Shown piece by piece: positions 18,104-26,114 of a DNA stretch of 64,000 bases; position 1 is the stretch's first letter, and every line of letters starts with the position of its first letter. The notes under the pieces are model-generated. The model saw only the letters and a program-made list of their open reading frames with translations, did not search any database and was not told the DNA's origin. The position numbers and the translations under genes were made by a program. This stretch comes from Cupriavidus taiwanensis LMG 19424 (GTDB lineage: Bacteria; Pseudomonadota; Gammaproteobacteria; Burkholderiales; Burkholderiaceae), in the NCBI RefSeq assembly GCF_000069785.1, contig NC_010528.1:2294001-2358000 (forward strand). The letters are read 5' to 3'.

Positions 18104-18373
18104 TCAACGATAGATATTGTTGCTGGCGTTCTGGTTGGTATCCACATGCGAACGGACATGGTCGAGGAAGGCCGAGCCATTGCCGTTCATATTGGTCACG
18201 GACTGCATCTGCGCGATCTCCTGCCGGGCGTTGATGCTGCCGTCAAAGGCGAGCTTGATCGGCGCATACACCGCGGCGAAGGGCAGGTACGTCGTGCCGC
18301 CGCGCACGGCGTGCATGCGCTTGCTGTCAAGGGTTTCGGCGGCGGGCAGGTCCTGGATAGTCAGCGTGGTCAT
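18104..18373 (-). CDS. C39-type leader peptide precursor 2
   Basis: 89 residues. Leader MTTLTIQDLPAAETLDSKRM + HAVRGG, with Gly-Gly at 25-26, then a 63-residue core starting TTYLPFAAVY and containing the QEIAQMQSV block and an Asn-rich end (NASNNIYR). No cysteine anywhere. A CCGGAG ribosome-binding site precedes the ATG. It is the second member of a two-gene cassette whose mirror image lies at 24018-24612. Core sequence differs from its three sisters mainly in the middle (AFDGSINARQEI in place of SLDKSITAVQEI). Confidence 0.8.
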   Translation of the reverse strand: MTTLTIQDLPAAETLDSKRMHAVRGGTTYLPFAAVYAPIKLAFDGSINARQEIAQMQSVTNMNGNGSAFLDHVRSHVDTNQNASNNIYR

Positions 18374-18427
18374 GATGGTCTCCGGTATCGGTAGTCAGTG
18401 CTGGGGTGCGTGAGCGGGCAACGGGGC

Positions 18428-18697
18428 TCAGCGGTAGATGTTGTTGGTGGCGTTCTGGTTGGTGTGCACGTTCGACTTGACGTGGTCCAGGAAGGCCGAG
18501 CCGTTGCCGTTCAGGTTGGTCACGGACTGCATCTGCGCAATCTCCTGCACGGCGGTGATGCTCTTGTCGAACGACAGGTCCAGCGGCTGGAACACCGCCA
18601 CGTAGGGCATCAGCGCGCGGCCGCCGCTAACGGCTTGCATGCCCTTGCGGTCCAGGGTTTCGGCGGTGGTCAGGTCGGTGAGGGTCAGCTTGGTCAT
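18428..18697 (-). CDS. C39-type leader peptide precursor 3
   Basis: 89 residues from ATG 18697 (TCCGGAG eight bases upstream). Leader MTKLTLTDLTTAETLDRKGM + QAVSGG with Gly-Gly at 25-26; the core reads RALMPYVAVFQPLDLS..., then the shared block TAVQEIAQMQSVTNLNGNG and the Asn-rich tail ending NNIYR. No cysteine. It is the first gene after the sigma-54 promoter at 18778-18792, followed by precursor 2. The reading frame is open far upstream but without conserved sequence, so the 18697 start is preferred. Confidence 0.8.
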   Translation of the reverse strand: MTKLTLTDLTTAETLDRKGMQAVSGGRALMPYVAVFQPLDLSFDKSITAVQEIAQMQSVTNLNGNGSAFLDHVKSNVHTNQNATNNIYR

Positions 18698-19012
18698 GAT
18701 GGTCTCCGGATAGAGGAAGGTGTTGCCTTGGGTTGGGTTCGAGCATCGGGTTGGTGTCGCGCTCGGGAGGAACAAACGCAGGGACTGTGCCAGCGGGCCG
18801 GCGAGGCCTGGCTGGATGGCCGAAGTGCCTGTAAACACGGGGGTTTTTCGCTTCCGGCGGGTGGCCGGCGGCGCGGGCGGAGAGCTCAGGGCCGCGCGTG
18901 GTGGCGGGGGGCGGCCAACAGATGGAAGTCGCGATGTCGGGGCCGGACCAACAGCCGGTTCCACGACCGGCGCGACCCCGTAGCGATAGCGCCTGCCAGC
19001 GCGCTTCGGACC
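18698..19012. other. Promoter region of the left peptide cassette
   Basis: 315 bp between precursor 3 and the first DUF4399 gene. The part nearest the peptide is a near copy of the region before precursor 4 (23923-24017), including the sigma-54 promoter. About 45-55 bp beyond the -24 element both regions share a TGTTTwCAGGsACTT string, a possible activator site. No gene seen. Confidence 0.6.
18778..18792 (-). promoter_or_regulatory. Sigma-54 (-24/-12) promoter
   Basis: On the minus strand TGGCACAGTCCCTGC, with GG-N10-GC spacing; only one position of the -12 block departs from consensus (CTGC for TTGC). It lies about 80 bp before precursor 3. The same 15 bases occur before precursor 4 on the other strand. 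Confidence 0.8.
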
Positions 19013-19441
19013 CTACTTCACGTAGATCGTGATCCGCTTCGAATACACCGGCGGGTTGGTCGGGATGTGCTTGTCGTCGCCCATCAGCAACTGCAGCGTA
19101 TGCTTGCCCGGCGCCAGTTCGATCATGGCCTCGGTCTCTCCGGCGCCGAAATGCAGATGGTTGCGGTCGTTGGGAATTTCCTTGTCCATCGGCGGCAGGT
19201 CCACATCGATCAGCAGGTGATGGTGCCCGGTATTGGGATACTTCACATCCTTGGGCGCGACCCCCATGTTGCGCAGCCCGAACCAGACCTTGAATGGCTT
19301 GCCGGCGGGCAGGGTCTGGCCGTCGTTGGGCCAGCCGATGTACAGGTAGGCATTGGGCGGCGCGGCAGTGGGGCCGCCCTGGACCCACGCGGACAGCAAC
19401 AGGCTGACGGCGAAGACAGCCGCGGCAAGTAGTCGGGACAT
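19013..19441 (-). CDS. Secreted DUF4399-family protein
   Basis: 142 residues with a signal peptide (about 1-22, cut after AWVQG-like sequence). The mature part has the family hallmarks: [38 protein letters not shown] and [14 protein letters not shown]4399 proteins are small periplasmic beta-sandwich proteins with conserved His residues and no known role. A close paralog follows directly upstream at 19501. The pair sits between the peptide cassette and the SUMF1-like gene, so a role in the secretion locus is possible. Confidence 0.8.
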   Translation of the reverse strand: MSRLLAAAVFAVSLLLSAWVQGGPTAAPPNAYLYIGWPNDGQTLPAGKPFKVWFGLRNMGVAPKDVKYPNTGHHHLLIDVDLPPMDKEIPNDRNHLHFGAGETEAMIELAPGKHTLQLLMGDDKHIPTNPPVYSKRITIYVK

Positions 19442-19500
19442 GGCGCTCTCCCCTGTTTGATGATCGGCCTCGGCCGGCGTGCGCGGCGCACGCTGCGACG

Positions 19501-19926
19501 CTATTTCACCGTGATCGTGATCTTCTTCGAATAGATCGGCGGCTCGAACGGAACATGCTTGGCGTCGCCCATCAGCAATTGCAGCGTGTGCTTGCCCGGG
19601 GGCAGTTCAATGCGCGCATCGGTCTCGCCCGCGCCGAAGTGCAGGTGGTTCTTGTCCGAAGGGATTTCCTTGTCGAGCGGTGGCAGCTCGGTATCGACCA
19701 GCAGGTGATGATGTCCGCAGCGCGGCGATTCGACGCCCTTGGGGCAGACGCCCATATTGCGCAGGCCCATGCGCACCCAGAACTTGCCGCCGCTGATAAC
19801 GGCGCCGTCGTACGGCCAGATGATGTAGACCTCGGCATTGGGCGGCGCTGCCGTCGACAACGACAGCGAAGGCGCGGCGGCAAGCGTGGCTGCCGCCAGC
19901 AGGCGGAGCAGAAATCGTGCGGACAT
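19501..19926 (-). CDS. Secreted DUF4399-family protein, paralog
   Basis: 141 residues with a signal peptide (about 1-26). It shares the [38 protein letters not shown] and [11 protein letters not shown] blocks with its neighbour at 19013-19441; it differs by carrying two cysteines (in [17 protein letters not shown]) that could form a disulfide. 59 bp separates the two genes; they are probably one operon arising by tandem duplication. Confidence 0.8.
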   Translation of the reverse strand: MSARFLLRLLAAATLAAAPSLSLSTAAPPNAEVYIIWPYDGAVISGGKFWVRMGLRNMGVCPKGVESPRCGHHHLLVDTELPPLDKEIPSDKNHLHFGAGETDARIELPPGKHTLQLLMGDAKHVPFEPPIYSKKITITVK

Positions 19927-20216
19927 ACGCGTCGCCTCCCCGAGAGCTATCCCGAAACCCGATCACGTTGTCCCGAAAGCCCCTTGTTGTTGCTTGTTGG
20001 TCAGCGCTCGGCGATTCGTCATTCAGGTTAGAACGCAAGCCCGGAAAATGCGACCCCGGCGTGCCGCGGCGGCACCTCGATGCCCCGCCGCAGACACACG
20101 CGCTGTGCTATCTTGAAGCAAGCCGGTCGACGTCCTGGCAACACCACAATGCGCCCAGCGCATGCCGGCGGCTACGGCATGCAATGGAATCGCGGCGGCT
20201 CCAGCGAGGTGTGAAG

Positions 20217-21446
20217 ATGTGGCGCAACCTACCAGTCTTGCGCGTGGCTGCGATGATCCCGATGGCAGCCACGGCAGCGCTCCTCGCCACTGCGGCGCCC
20301 GCGGCGGCGGCCGGCGACGCGGCGCAAGCGCGGCCGCTGCTGCTGGCCGGCATCCTGCCCAAGAACACCGACGAGCAGTATGAGCTGAGCTTCTGGGAAT
20401 CGATCAAGAACAGCAACTACGCCGCCGACTACGAGGCCTACCTGAAGCAGTACCCCAACGGCCGTTTCGCGGGGCTGGCCAGGGCGCGGCTGGAGCGCCT
20501 CGGGTCCGGCGCGCCAGCGCCGAAGGCCCAGTCGCCCGCGCCGGCGCCACGCGCCGGCGCCACCGCCGGCGCACAAGCCACGCGCCCCCCGGCACCTGCT
20601 GCGGCATCGGCTCCCCCGGCCAAAGCCGCGCCCCCCGCACCCGCGGCCGCACGACCGTCACCGCCAGCGGCCGCAGCACCACCGCGCGCCGGCGCGGCAG
20701 ACGGCGGCGTGGTCAGTACCACGCTGCGCACCGCCGAGATCCGAGATTGCCCGGCCTGCCCGGCGCTGGTCACGGTGCCGGCCGGCAGCTTCACCATGGG
20801 CAGCAGCGCCAGCGACCCGGCCGAGAAGCCGCCCCATCAGGTCTCCATCGCGCAGCCGTTCGCCATCGGCCGCTATGAAGTCACCGTCGAGCAATGGAAC
20901 GCCTGCGCCGACGCCGGCGGCTGTCAGCGCATCCCCACCATCGCCGACAGCGCGAAGAACGCACCGGTACGCGACGTCAGCTGGGACGATGCGCAGCAGT
21001 ACGTGGCCTGGCTCAGCAAGACCACCGGCAAGACCTACCGGCTGCCCACCGAGGCGGAATGGGAATACGCGGCGCGCGGCGGCAGCGCCACCGCTTACTG
21101 GTGGGGTGACCAGATGCGCAAGGGCAATGCCAACTGCAAGGAATGCGGCGATCCATGGAGCCAGGATGCGCCCGCCCCGGTGGGCTCGTTCGCCGCCAAC
21201 CCGTACGGCCTGCATGACGTCAACGGCAGCGTGTGGGAGTGGGTGGCCGATTGCTGGCACAGCTCGTACAAGGGCGCGCCCGCCGACGGGCGCGCATGGA
21301 ACGAGAACGCCTGCGGTGCGCGTGTCATCCGCGGCGGCTCGTGGCGCGAAGGCGCGAGCTACATGGTGTCGTCGACGCGCTTCAAGTACAGCCCGAGCGT
21401 GCGGCAGTCGCAGAACGGCTTTCGCGTGGCGCGGGACATGAAGTAA
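20217..21446 (+). CDS. Secreted SUMF1/formylglycine-generating-enzyme-like protein
   Basis: 409 residues. A signal peptide (about 1-33) is followed by a short module [41 protein letters not shown] (about 52-92) often found beside caspase-like or FGE domains, a Pro/Ala-rich linker (about 98-165) and a SUMF1 domain (about 185-405: [54 protein letters not shown]). True FGE converts Cys to formylglycine with a Cys pair; here only one Cys is in the expected region, so it may only bind. Homologous to the SUMF1 domains in type VI Ppk-linked proteins. Start chosen at 20217 for the signal peptide. Confidence 0.85.
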   Translation: MWRNLPVLRVAAMIPMAATAALLATAAPAAAAGDAAQARPLLLAGILPKNTDEQYELSFWESIKNSNYAADYEAYLKQYPNGRFAGLARARLERLGSGAPAPKAQSPAPAPRAGATAGAQATRPPAPAAASAPPAKAAPPAPAAARPSPPAAAAPPRAGAADGGVVSTTLRTAEIRDCPACPALVTVPAGSFTMGSSASDPAEKPPHQVSIAQPFAIGRYEVTVEQWNACADAGGCQRIPTIADSAKNAPVRDVSWDDAQQYVAWLSKTTGKTYRLPTEAEWEYAARGGSATAYWWGDQMRKGNANCKECGDPWSQDAPAPVGSFAANPYGLHDVNGSVWEWVADCWHSSYKGAPADGRAWNENACGARVIRGGSWREGASYMVSSTRFKYSPSVRQSQNGFRVARDMK

Positions 21447-21506
21447 GCGTGGCGCGGCCGGCGCGAAAGGCAAGCCGGCCAGCCCCGCGAGAGGGTAGTC
21501 GCGCGG

Positions 21507-23612
21507 TCAGCGCGCCCGCGTGGAAATCTGCACCAGGTCCGCGCTGATGCGGTCCCGGCCATACGTGCGCGCCATCTGCGCCAGCGGCTTTTCCAGCGCG
21601 CGCAGGTATTCCTGCCGCGACTCTACTTCGGCACGGCGCGACGCGAACAGCGGCGCCGGCGTGGTCAGCAGCACCACCAGTTCGTTGCCGAAGGGCGGCG
21701 AGACGATCCAGTCGCCGCTGTCGCCGATGGTGGCGTGATGCGCCGGCGGCGCCTGGTGGGCCGGCACGCGCTGGCTCGGCACCATATGCGCCACCTTGCC
21801 GTCCGCGGCAAAGTAGTCGACGTAGACGTAGGAGTCCTGCCCCGGCGTGCGCAGGTCCAGCACCATCGGCGAGCCCTCGGTCAGTTGCGTGCCCTTGCCG
21901 CGCAACTGCAGCGACGACGCCGTCGCGCCTTGCCGGTGGCCCGACCAGTACGGCGCGATCATCGCCGCCACCTCGCACTTGTCGGCGGCCAGCGGCTGGG
22001 CGTCGACCACCACCTCGCGCAGCGCCCTGGCACCCGGCAGGCCACCGAGCTGTTCACGCAGGCGCGCGGCGCCGACGCTCTCGGCCAGGTAGCCGCGCAC
22101 ATGCAGGGTCTGGTCCTGCCGCGCCGCCGCCAGCAGCGAGCACGGCACCGCGGCCAGCAGCTTGCCGACCTCGGCCATCGACAATTCCGCCGGCGGGGCT
22201 GGCGCGGGCATTGCCGGGGCCGGCGCGGGTGTGGGGACGGCTGCGGGCGCGGGCGTGGGCGCGGCGGGAGGCTCCGGGGCCGGCTTGCCGGCGGTGACCG
22301 GCGCTGCCGCGCGCACCTCCTCGGCCGGGGCTTCGGCATCGCGCTGCGACTGCCAGGCGTAGTAGCCCAGTGCCGCCACGCCTGCCAGCGCCACCAGCAC
22401 GCCGCCCGCCATCAGCGGCTCGGCGCGGCGGGCAGGCGCTGCCGGCACCGCGCTCATGCCCTGCAGGAAGCGTGCGACCGTCGGCGTGCGGGTCTCGCGG
22501 TCCAGTGACAGCGCTTCGCGCAGGGTCTTCCATTGCGTGCGGCCCAGCTGCGGCAGCGGCGCCGGCTTGAGCCCGGCCTCGCGCGCCTGGTTGGCCGAGA
22601 GCCGCTGGTAGGGATGTTTGCCGCTCAGCAGCTCGTAGGTCACGCAGGCCAGCGCGTAGATGTCGTCGCGGGGGTCGGGCTCGCGATGCTCGAACATCTC
22701 CGGGCTCGCATAGGCCGGCGTCATGCCGCCCAGCGAACCGGGATCGAATACGGTGCGGTCGGATTCGTCGGCCGGCGGCAGGAAGCCGCGCGCGATGCCG
22801 AAGTCGATCACCTTGATCTCGCCGTTTGCGGTCAGGAAGACGTTGGCGGGCTTGAAGTCGCAGTGCACGAAGCCGCGCTCGTGCGCATACGCCAGCGCAT
22901 TGCCCATGCCCTGGATGATGGGCATGGCGCGTGCCATCGGCATGCCGGCAAACCCCGGTGCCTTGAGCACGTGGTTGAGCGACGAGCCCGACAGGTACTC
23001 CATGGTCAGGAAGACCACCGGCCCGTCGCGGTCGAAGTCGTAGACCGTGACGATGTTCCGGTGCGCCAGCGTCTGCGCCTTGCGCGCCTCGCGCTGCAGC
23101 GCCATCAGTGACTTGGGATGGCCGCTGAATTGCAGGTTCAGCACCTTGATAGCGATATACGGCCTGCGGTCCGAGGCTTCGAGCTTGCGCAGGTCGAGCG
23201 CCTTGTAGACCGTCCCCATGCCGCCGACCCCCAGGCATTCCTCCAGCACGAAGCGGCCATTGAGCGTATCGCCCACGCCCTTGGTGGCCGGCGTCTGCGG
23301 CACCGTGCCGGGTTCGGGCGAGGCGGCATACATCGAGCCGGTTTCCGTCCCGGCCAGGCGCGTGGCGTCGTTGGCCCCATCGTACTGCGTGGCGCCGCGG
23401 CGCTCGATGCGCCGCATGACTTCGGCATAGACCGCTGGCGGAAACGGAAAGCGCGTGTTTTCCTCGATCACCACGCGCGCGGCCTGGCTCGGCGTGGTGG
23501 GGTCTTGCGCCAGCGCCGTTTCGAACGACGCCACGAACTCGTCGTCGGAGAGACCACCGTTCTGGAACTTGCGGATCAGGTCCTTGAGACTGGCCACGGG
23601 ATGCCCCGACAT
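21507..23612 (-). CDS. Membrane Ser/Thr protein kinase with DUF4384 domain
   Basis: 701 residues. Kinase domain about 120-395: Gly-loop GVGGMG (128-133), Lys156, catalytic loop HCDFKPAN (250-257), DFG (270-272), APE-like ASPE. The catalytic loop has Cys where most have Arg (HRD), so it is a non-RD kinase. One membrane helix (about 401-420), then a Pro/Ala-rich linker and a periplasmic part including a DUF4384-like domain near 590-690. DUF4384 also occurs in PpkA-type kinases. It presumably phosphorylates the FHA protein or exporter; the PP2C enzyme would reverse this. Confidence 0.88.
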   Translation of the reverse strand: MSGHPVASLKDLIRKFQNGGLSDDEFVASFETALAQDPTTPSQAARVVIEENTRFPFPPAVYAEVMRRIERRGATQYDGANDATRLAGTETGSMYAASPEPGTVPQTPATKGVGDTLNGRFVLEECLGVGGMGTVYKALDLRKLEASDRRPYIAIKVLNLQFSGHPKSLMALQREARKAQTLAHRNIVTVYDFDRDGPVVFLTMEYLSGSSLNHVLKAPGFAGMPMARAMPIIQGMGNALAYAHERGFVHCDFKPANVFLTANGEIKVIDFGIARGFLPPADESDRTVFDPGSLGGMTPAYASPEMFEHREPDPRDDIYALACVTYELLSGKHPYQRLSANQAREAGLKPAPLPQLGRTQWKTLREALSLDRETRTPTVARFLQGMSAVPAAPARRAEPLMAGGVLVALAGVAALGYYAWQSQRDAEAPAEEVRAAAPVTAGKPAPEPPAAPTPAPAAVPTPAPAPAMPAPAPPAELSMAEVGKLLAAVPCSLLAAARQDQTLHVRGYLAESVGAARLREQLGGLPGARALREVVVDAQPLAADKCEVAAMIAPYWSGHRQGATASSLQLRGKGTQLTEGSPMVLDLRTPGQDSYVYVDYFAADGKVAHMVPSQRVPAHQAPPAHHATIGDSGDWIVSPPFGNELVVLLTTPAPLFASRRAEVESRQEYLRALEKPLAQMARTYGRDRISADLVQISTRAR

Positions 23613-24017
23613 GGTTGCGGCAGGGCCTGTCGCACGCTGCGAATATGCCCTTTCCTCGCTGGATACTAGTGCGCACCCAAGGCATGCGCAAACCGTGCGG
23701 GGCCGTCATGCGACGGCGGGTTCGCGCGGCCCGCATGCGCCCGGGCCGCCGGGGTGCTGCACTGTCGCGGCGACGCCAACACCGGCGCCGGGCCTGTTGG
23801 GCGCGGCCCGTCACACCGGGCCGCGATGGCGCCGCCAGCGGCATGCCCGCGGACCGGCATCGACGATGAATTTCTCATGTTTTCAGGGACTTGCGCGGGC
23901 GCTGCGGGCGTGGCCGCGGGCCTGGCACAGTCCCTGCGATTGTCCCTCCCGAGCGCGACACCAACCCGATGCTCGAACCCAAACCCAAGGCAACACCTTC
24001 CTCTACTGGAGACCATC
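23613..24017. other. Divergent promoter region between kinase and peptide cassette
   Basis: About 400 bp. It contains the sigma-54 promoter at 23923-23937 for precursor 4 and, on the other strand, must hold the kinase promoter, for which I see no clear motif. The TGTTTTCAGGGACTT string near 23879 is shared with the left cassette. No gene supported here. Confidence 0.6.
23923..23937 (+). promoter_or_regulatory. Sigma-54 (-24/-12) promoter
   Basis: TGGCACAGTCCCTGC, identical to the motif before precursor 3, with GG-N10-GC spacing. It is about 80 bp upstream of the precursor 4 ATG and heads the unit with precursors 4, 5, 6 and perhaps 7. Confidence 0.8.
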
Positions 24018-24287
24018 ATGACCACGCTGACCATCAAGGACCTGTCCTCCGCCGCAACCCTCGACAGCAAGCGCATGCACGCCGTGCGCGGCGGCATGTC
24101 GTACCTGCCGTTCGCCGCCGTCTACAGCCCGGTAAAGCTGTCGCTCGACAAGAGCATCACCGCCGTGCAGGAGATTGCGCAGATGCAGTCCGTGACCAAC
24201 CTGAACGGCAACGGCTCGGCCTTCCTGGACCACGTCAAGTCGAACGTGCACACCAACCAGAACGCCACCAACAACATCTTCGGCTGA
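24018..24287 (+). CDS. C39-type leader peptide precursor 4
   Basis: 89 residues. Leader MTTLTIKDLSSAATLDSKRM + HAVRGG (Gly-Gly 25-26), core MSYLPFAAVYSPVKLS then DKSITAVQEIAQMQSV, and an Asn-rich tail ending NNIFG. No cysteine. CTGGAGACC upstream of the ATG is the ribosome-binding site. With precursor 5 it forms a cassette that is an inverted copy of 18104-18697. First gene after the 23923 sigma-54 promoter. Confidence 0.82.
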   Translation: MTTLTIKDLSSAATLDSKRMHAVRGGMSYLPFAAVYSPVKLSLDKSITAVQEIAQMQSVTNLNGNGSAFLDHVKSNVHTNQNATNNIFG

Positions 24288-24342
24288 GCCCCGTTGCCCC
24301 GCTGACCCAACCCAGCACTGACCACCGATACCGGAGACCATC

Positions 24343-24612
24343 ATGACCTCGCTGACCATCCAGGACCTGTCCGCCGCCGAAACCCTCGACAGCAAGCGCA
24401 TGCACGCCGTGCGCGGCGGCATGTCGTACCTGCCCTTCGCCGCCGTCTATACGCCGATCAAGGTGTCGGTCGACAAGAGCATCAGCGCCGTGCAGAGCAT
24501 CGCGCAGATGCAGTCCGTGACCAACCTGAACGGCAATGGCTCGGCCTTCCTGGACCACGTCAAGTCCGACGTGCATACCAACCAGAACGCCACCAACAAC
24601 ATCTTCGGCTGA
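24343..24612 (+). CDS. C39-type leader peptide precursor 5
   Basis: 89 residues. Leader MTSLTIQDLSAAETLDSKRM + HAVRGG; core MSYLPFAAVYTPIKVSVDKSI, then SAVQSIAQMQSV and a tail ending TNQNATNNIFG. No cysteine. CCGGAG ribosome-binding site. It is 55 bp after precursor 4 and is nearly identical to it and to precursor 2 in DNA, which points to recent duplication. Sequence differences are concentrated in the N-terminal third of the core. Confidence 0.82.
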   Translation: MTSLTIQDLSAAETLDSKRMHAVRGGMSYLPFAAVYTPIKVSVDKSISAVQSIAQMQSVTNLNGNGSAFLDHVKSDVHTNQNATNNIFG

Positions 24613-24694
24613 TACCCGAGGTGCCGGGCGCGCGCGCTGCCGAACGCAGCCATCGCCGCGCCCGCCCCCAAGCCCCATTCAAAGGAGCATCATC

Positions 24695-24967
24695 ATGTCA
24701 AGCATCATCGTCCGCGACCTGGCCCTGAGCAAAGAACTGGACCGTGCCTCGCTGTGTACCGTACGCGGCGGTAATTCGTGGCTCTCCCGCGGCGTCGGCG
24801 AGGTCGGCCCGCTCGCCAACGTGACCGTCAACGTCAACCAGAACATCGCCCAGCTGCAAAGCATCAACGTCAACACGCTCAACAACAGCTTCGTCGGCCC
24901 CGGCGTCGGCCCGGTGCGGGTCAACGTCAACCCGTCGCAATGGGCCGGCAACTTTGCCGCAGTCTGA
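24695..24967 (+). CDS. C39-type leader peptide precursor 6
   Basis: 90 residues. Leader MSSIIVRDLALSKELDRASL + CTVRGG with Gly-Gly at 25-26. The core is different from precursors 2-5 but keeps QNIAQLQSI, the counterpart of QEIAQMQSV, inside an alternating pattern (VTVNVNQNIAQLQSINVNTL) and ends RVNVNPSQWAGNFAAV. The only Cys is in the leader. AAAGGAG lies seven bases before the ATG. Divergent family member in the same operon as 4 and 5. Confidence 0.75.
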   Translation: MSSIIVRDLALSKELDRASLCTVRGGNSWLSRGVGEVGPLANVTVNVNQNIAQLQSINVNTLNNSFVGPGVGPVRVNVNPSQWAGNFAAV

Positions 24968-25069
24968 GCGAAACGCAGGCGGGCCCGCGCAGGAGCGTGG
25001 GGCCGCCTTGCCTATACTGAAGCGGTCCCGCGGCCGCAGGGCCGCGGCCCCGCTTGACCGGAGACCGCC

Positions 25070-25312
25070 ATGGCAGTGATCGTCATCAAGGATTTGCCCG
25101 ACAGCATGGATCTCGACCGGCAGGCCATGACCACCATCCTCGGTGGCGGGCGCACCGCCGGCGGCCAGGCATGGCATGGCTGGCGCCACCAGGGCGCCGC
25201 GCGCATCTTCGACTACCGGGGCGGCCTGCCCGGCAACCGCCAGGTGATGCCGCGCGAGGCTCCGCTCGGCCGCCTGCCGCGCAAGGCCGCGGGCAAGGAT
25301 GCCGAGGGCTGA
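25070..25312 (+). CDS. C39-type leader peptide precursor 7
   Basis: 80 residues. Leader MAVIVIKDLPDSMDLDRQAM + TTILGG with Gly-Gly at 25-26, which places it in the same family, but the core (GRTAGGQAWHGWRHQGAARI... to KAAGKDAEG) is basic, Gly-rich and unlike the others, with no IAQxQS block. No cysteine. CCGGAGACC ribosome-binding site as in the others. 102 bp from precursor 6; it may belong to the same transcript, which ends at the terminator at 25334-25360. Confidence 0.65.
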   Translation: MAVIVIKDLPDSMDLDRQAMTTILGGGRTAGGQAWHGWRHQGAARIFDYRGGLPGNRQVMPREAPLGRLPRKAAGKDAEG

Positions 25313-25333
25313 AGCGAGCGGCCCGCCCAAATG

Positions 25334-25360
25334 AAAAGCCCGCCATCGCTGGCGGGCTTT
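25334..25360 (+). terminator. Rho-independent terminator after the peptide operon
   Basis: Hairpin AAGCCCGCC-atcgct-GGCGGGCTT with T residues, 20 bp after precursor 7. Confidence 0.7.
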
Positions 25361-26114
25361 GGATGCGGACGGGCCCGGACCACCTCGGTCACGCGGTCAG
25401 CAGTTCGGTCATTCTGTATCCATGCAGGCTTCCCATGATTCCGCCCATGACGCGGACGCCCATCCGGACCACCCGGAGAGTCGCAGGAAGACTGGCGACT
25501 GGAGTCAATGACCGCATTGCTTGCCGCGAACAGCGTCCCAATGACGCTGCAGGAGGTCAAGCGGGAGCGTTTTCGTCCGCCCCGTGCGGGCATCCTGTGT
25601 GCTCGCGACTCCAGTATAGGCGGGGCGCACCCGCTTGCAACCAGCAGGCCAGCGCCCGGCACGCGGGTGACGAATCGCTGACATATCCGGTTACGTTTTC
25701 GCAGTGCAACAAAATTCTGGCACTCTGCTATAATCCGCGCCGTGAGTTTCGCAACTGTGAGATCCGCCAAGCGCCCGGCTTCCTGCCTGGGCGAATCCGC
25801 TGCCCTCCCAAGCTCTGTTTCCTCGCTGCCGGACGCCTCATCACCATGTGCCCCAGCCGCCCAGCAGAACGCACCGCTCACCTGACGTCGCCTCGTCTCC
25901 GATCCTGTTGAACAGCCTGAACTGAGCTGTTTGCCTGCCAGGGACATGGCCGGACCGCCCCGCGGTACCAGCCACCGCCCTGCCTGCCGCCGTACTGCCA
26001 GCTGTGTCTGTCGTAACGGCCTCACCGATTGGCGCCGAAGCCTTTTTAAGACTTTGCACTGCGCCCACCCCATTGTGCATTCCGGGGTGCCATGCATTTA
26101 TTTGACCTTTCGAC
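25361..26114. other. Long leader region before rhlE
   Basis: About 750 bp without a convincing gene. TATAAT at 25729-25734, preceded by TG one base before it, is a good extended -10 promoter (TGcTATAAT) with a weak -35 near 25705. Transcription from there would give rhlE a 5' untranslated region of roughly 370 nt. No riboswitch family was recognised in it. Confidence 0.5.
25725..25734 (+). promoter_or_regulatory. Extended -10 promoter for rhlE
   Basis: TGCTATAAT (25726-25734) has the perfect -10 hexamer and the TGn extension. The -35 region is poor, as is usual for extended -10 promoters. Confidence 0.5.

Noticed and set aside
23613..23700. -24/-12-like GG-N10-GC before the kinase gene
   Set aside because: Only GGCAT and GC match; not good enough to call a promoter.
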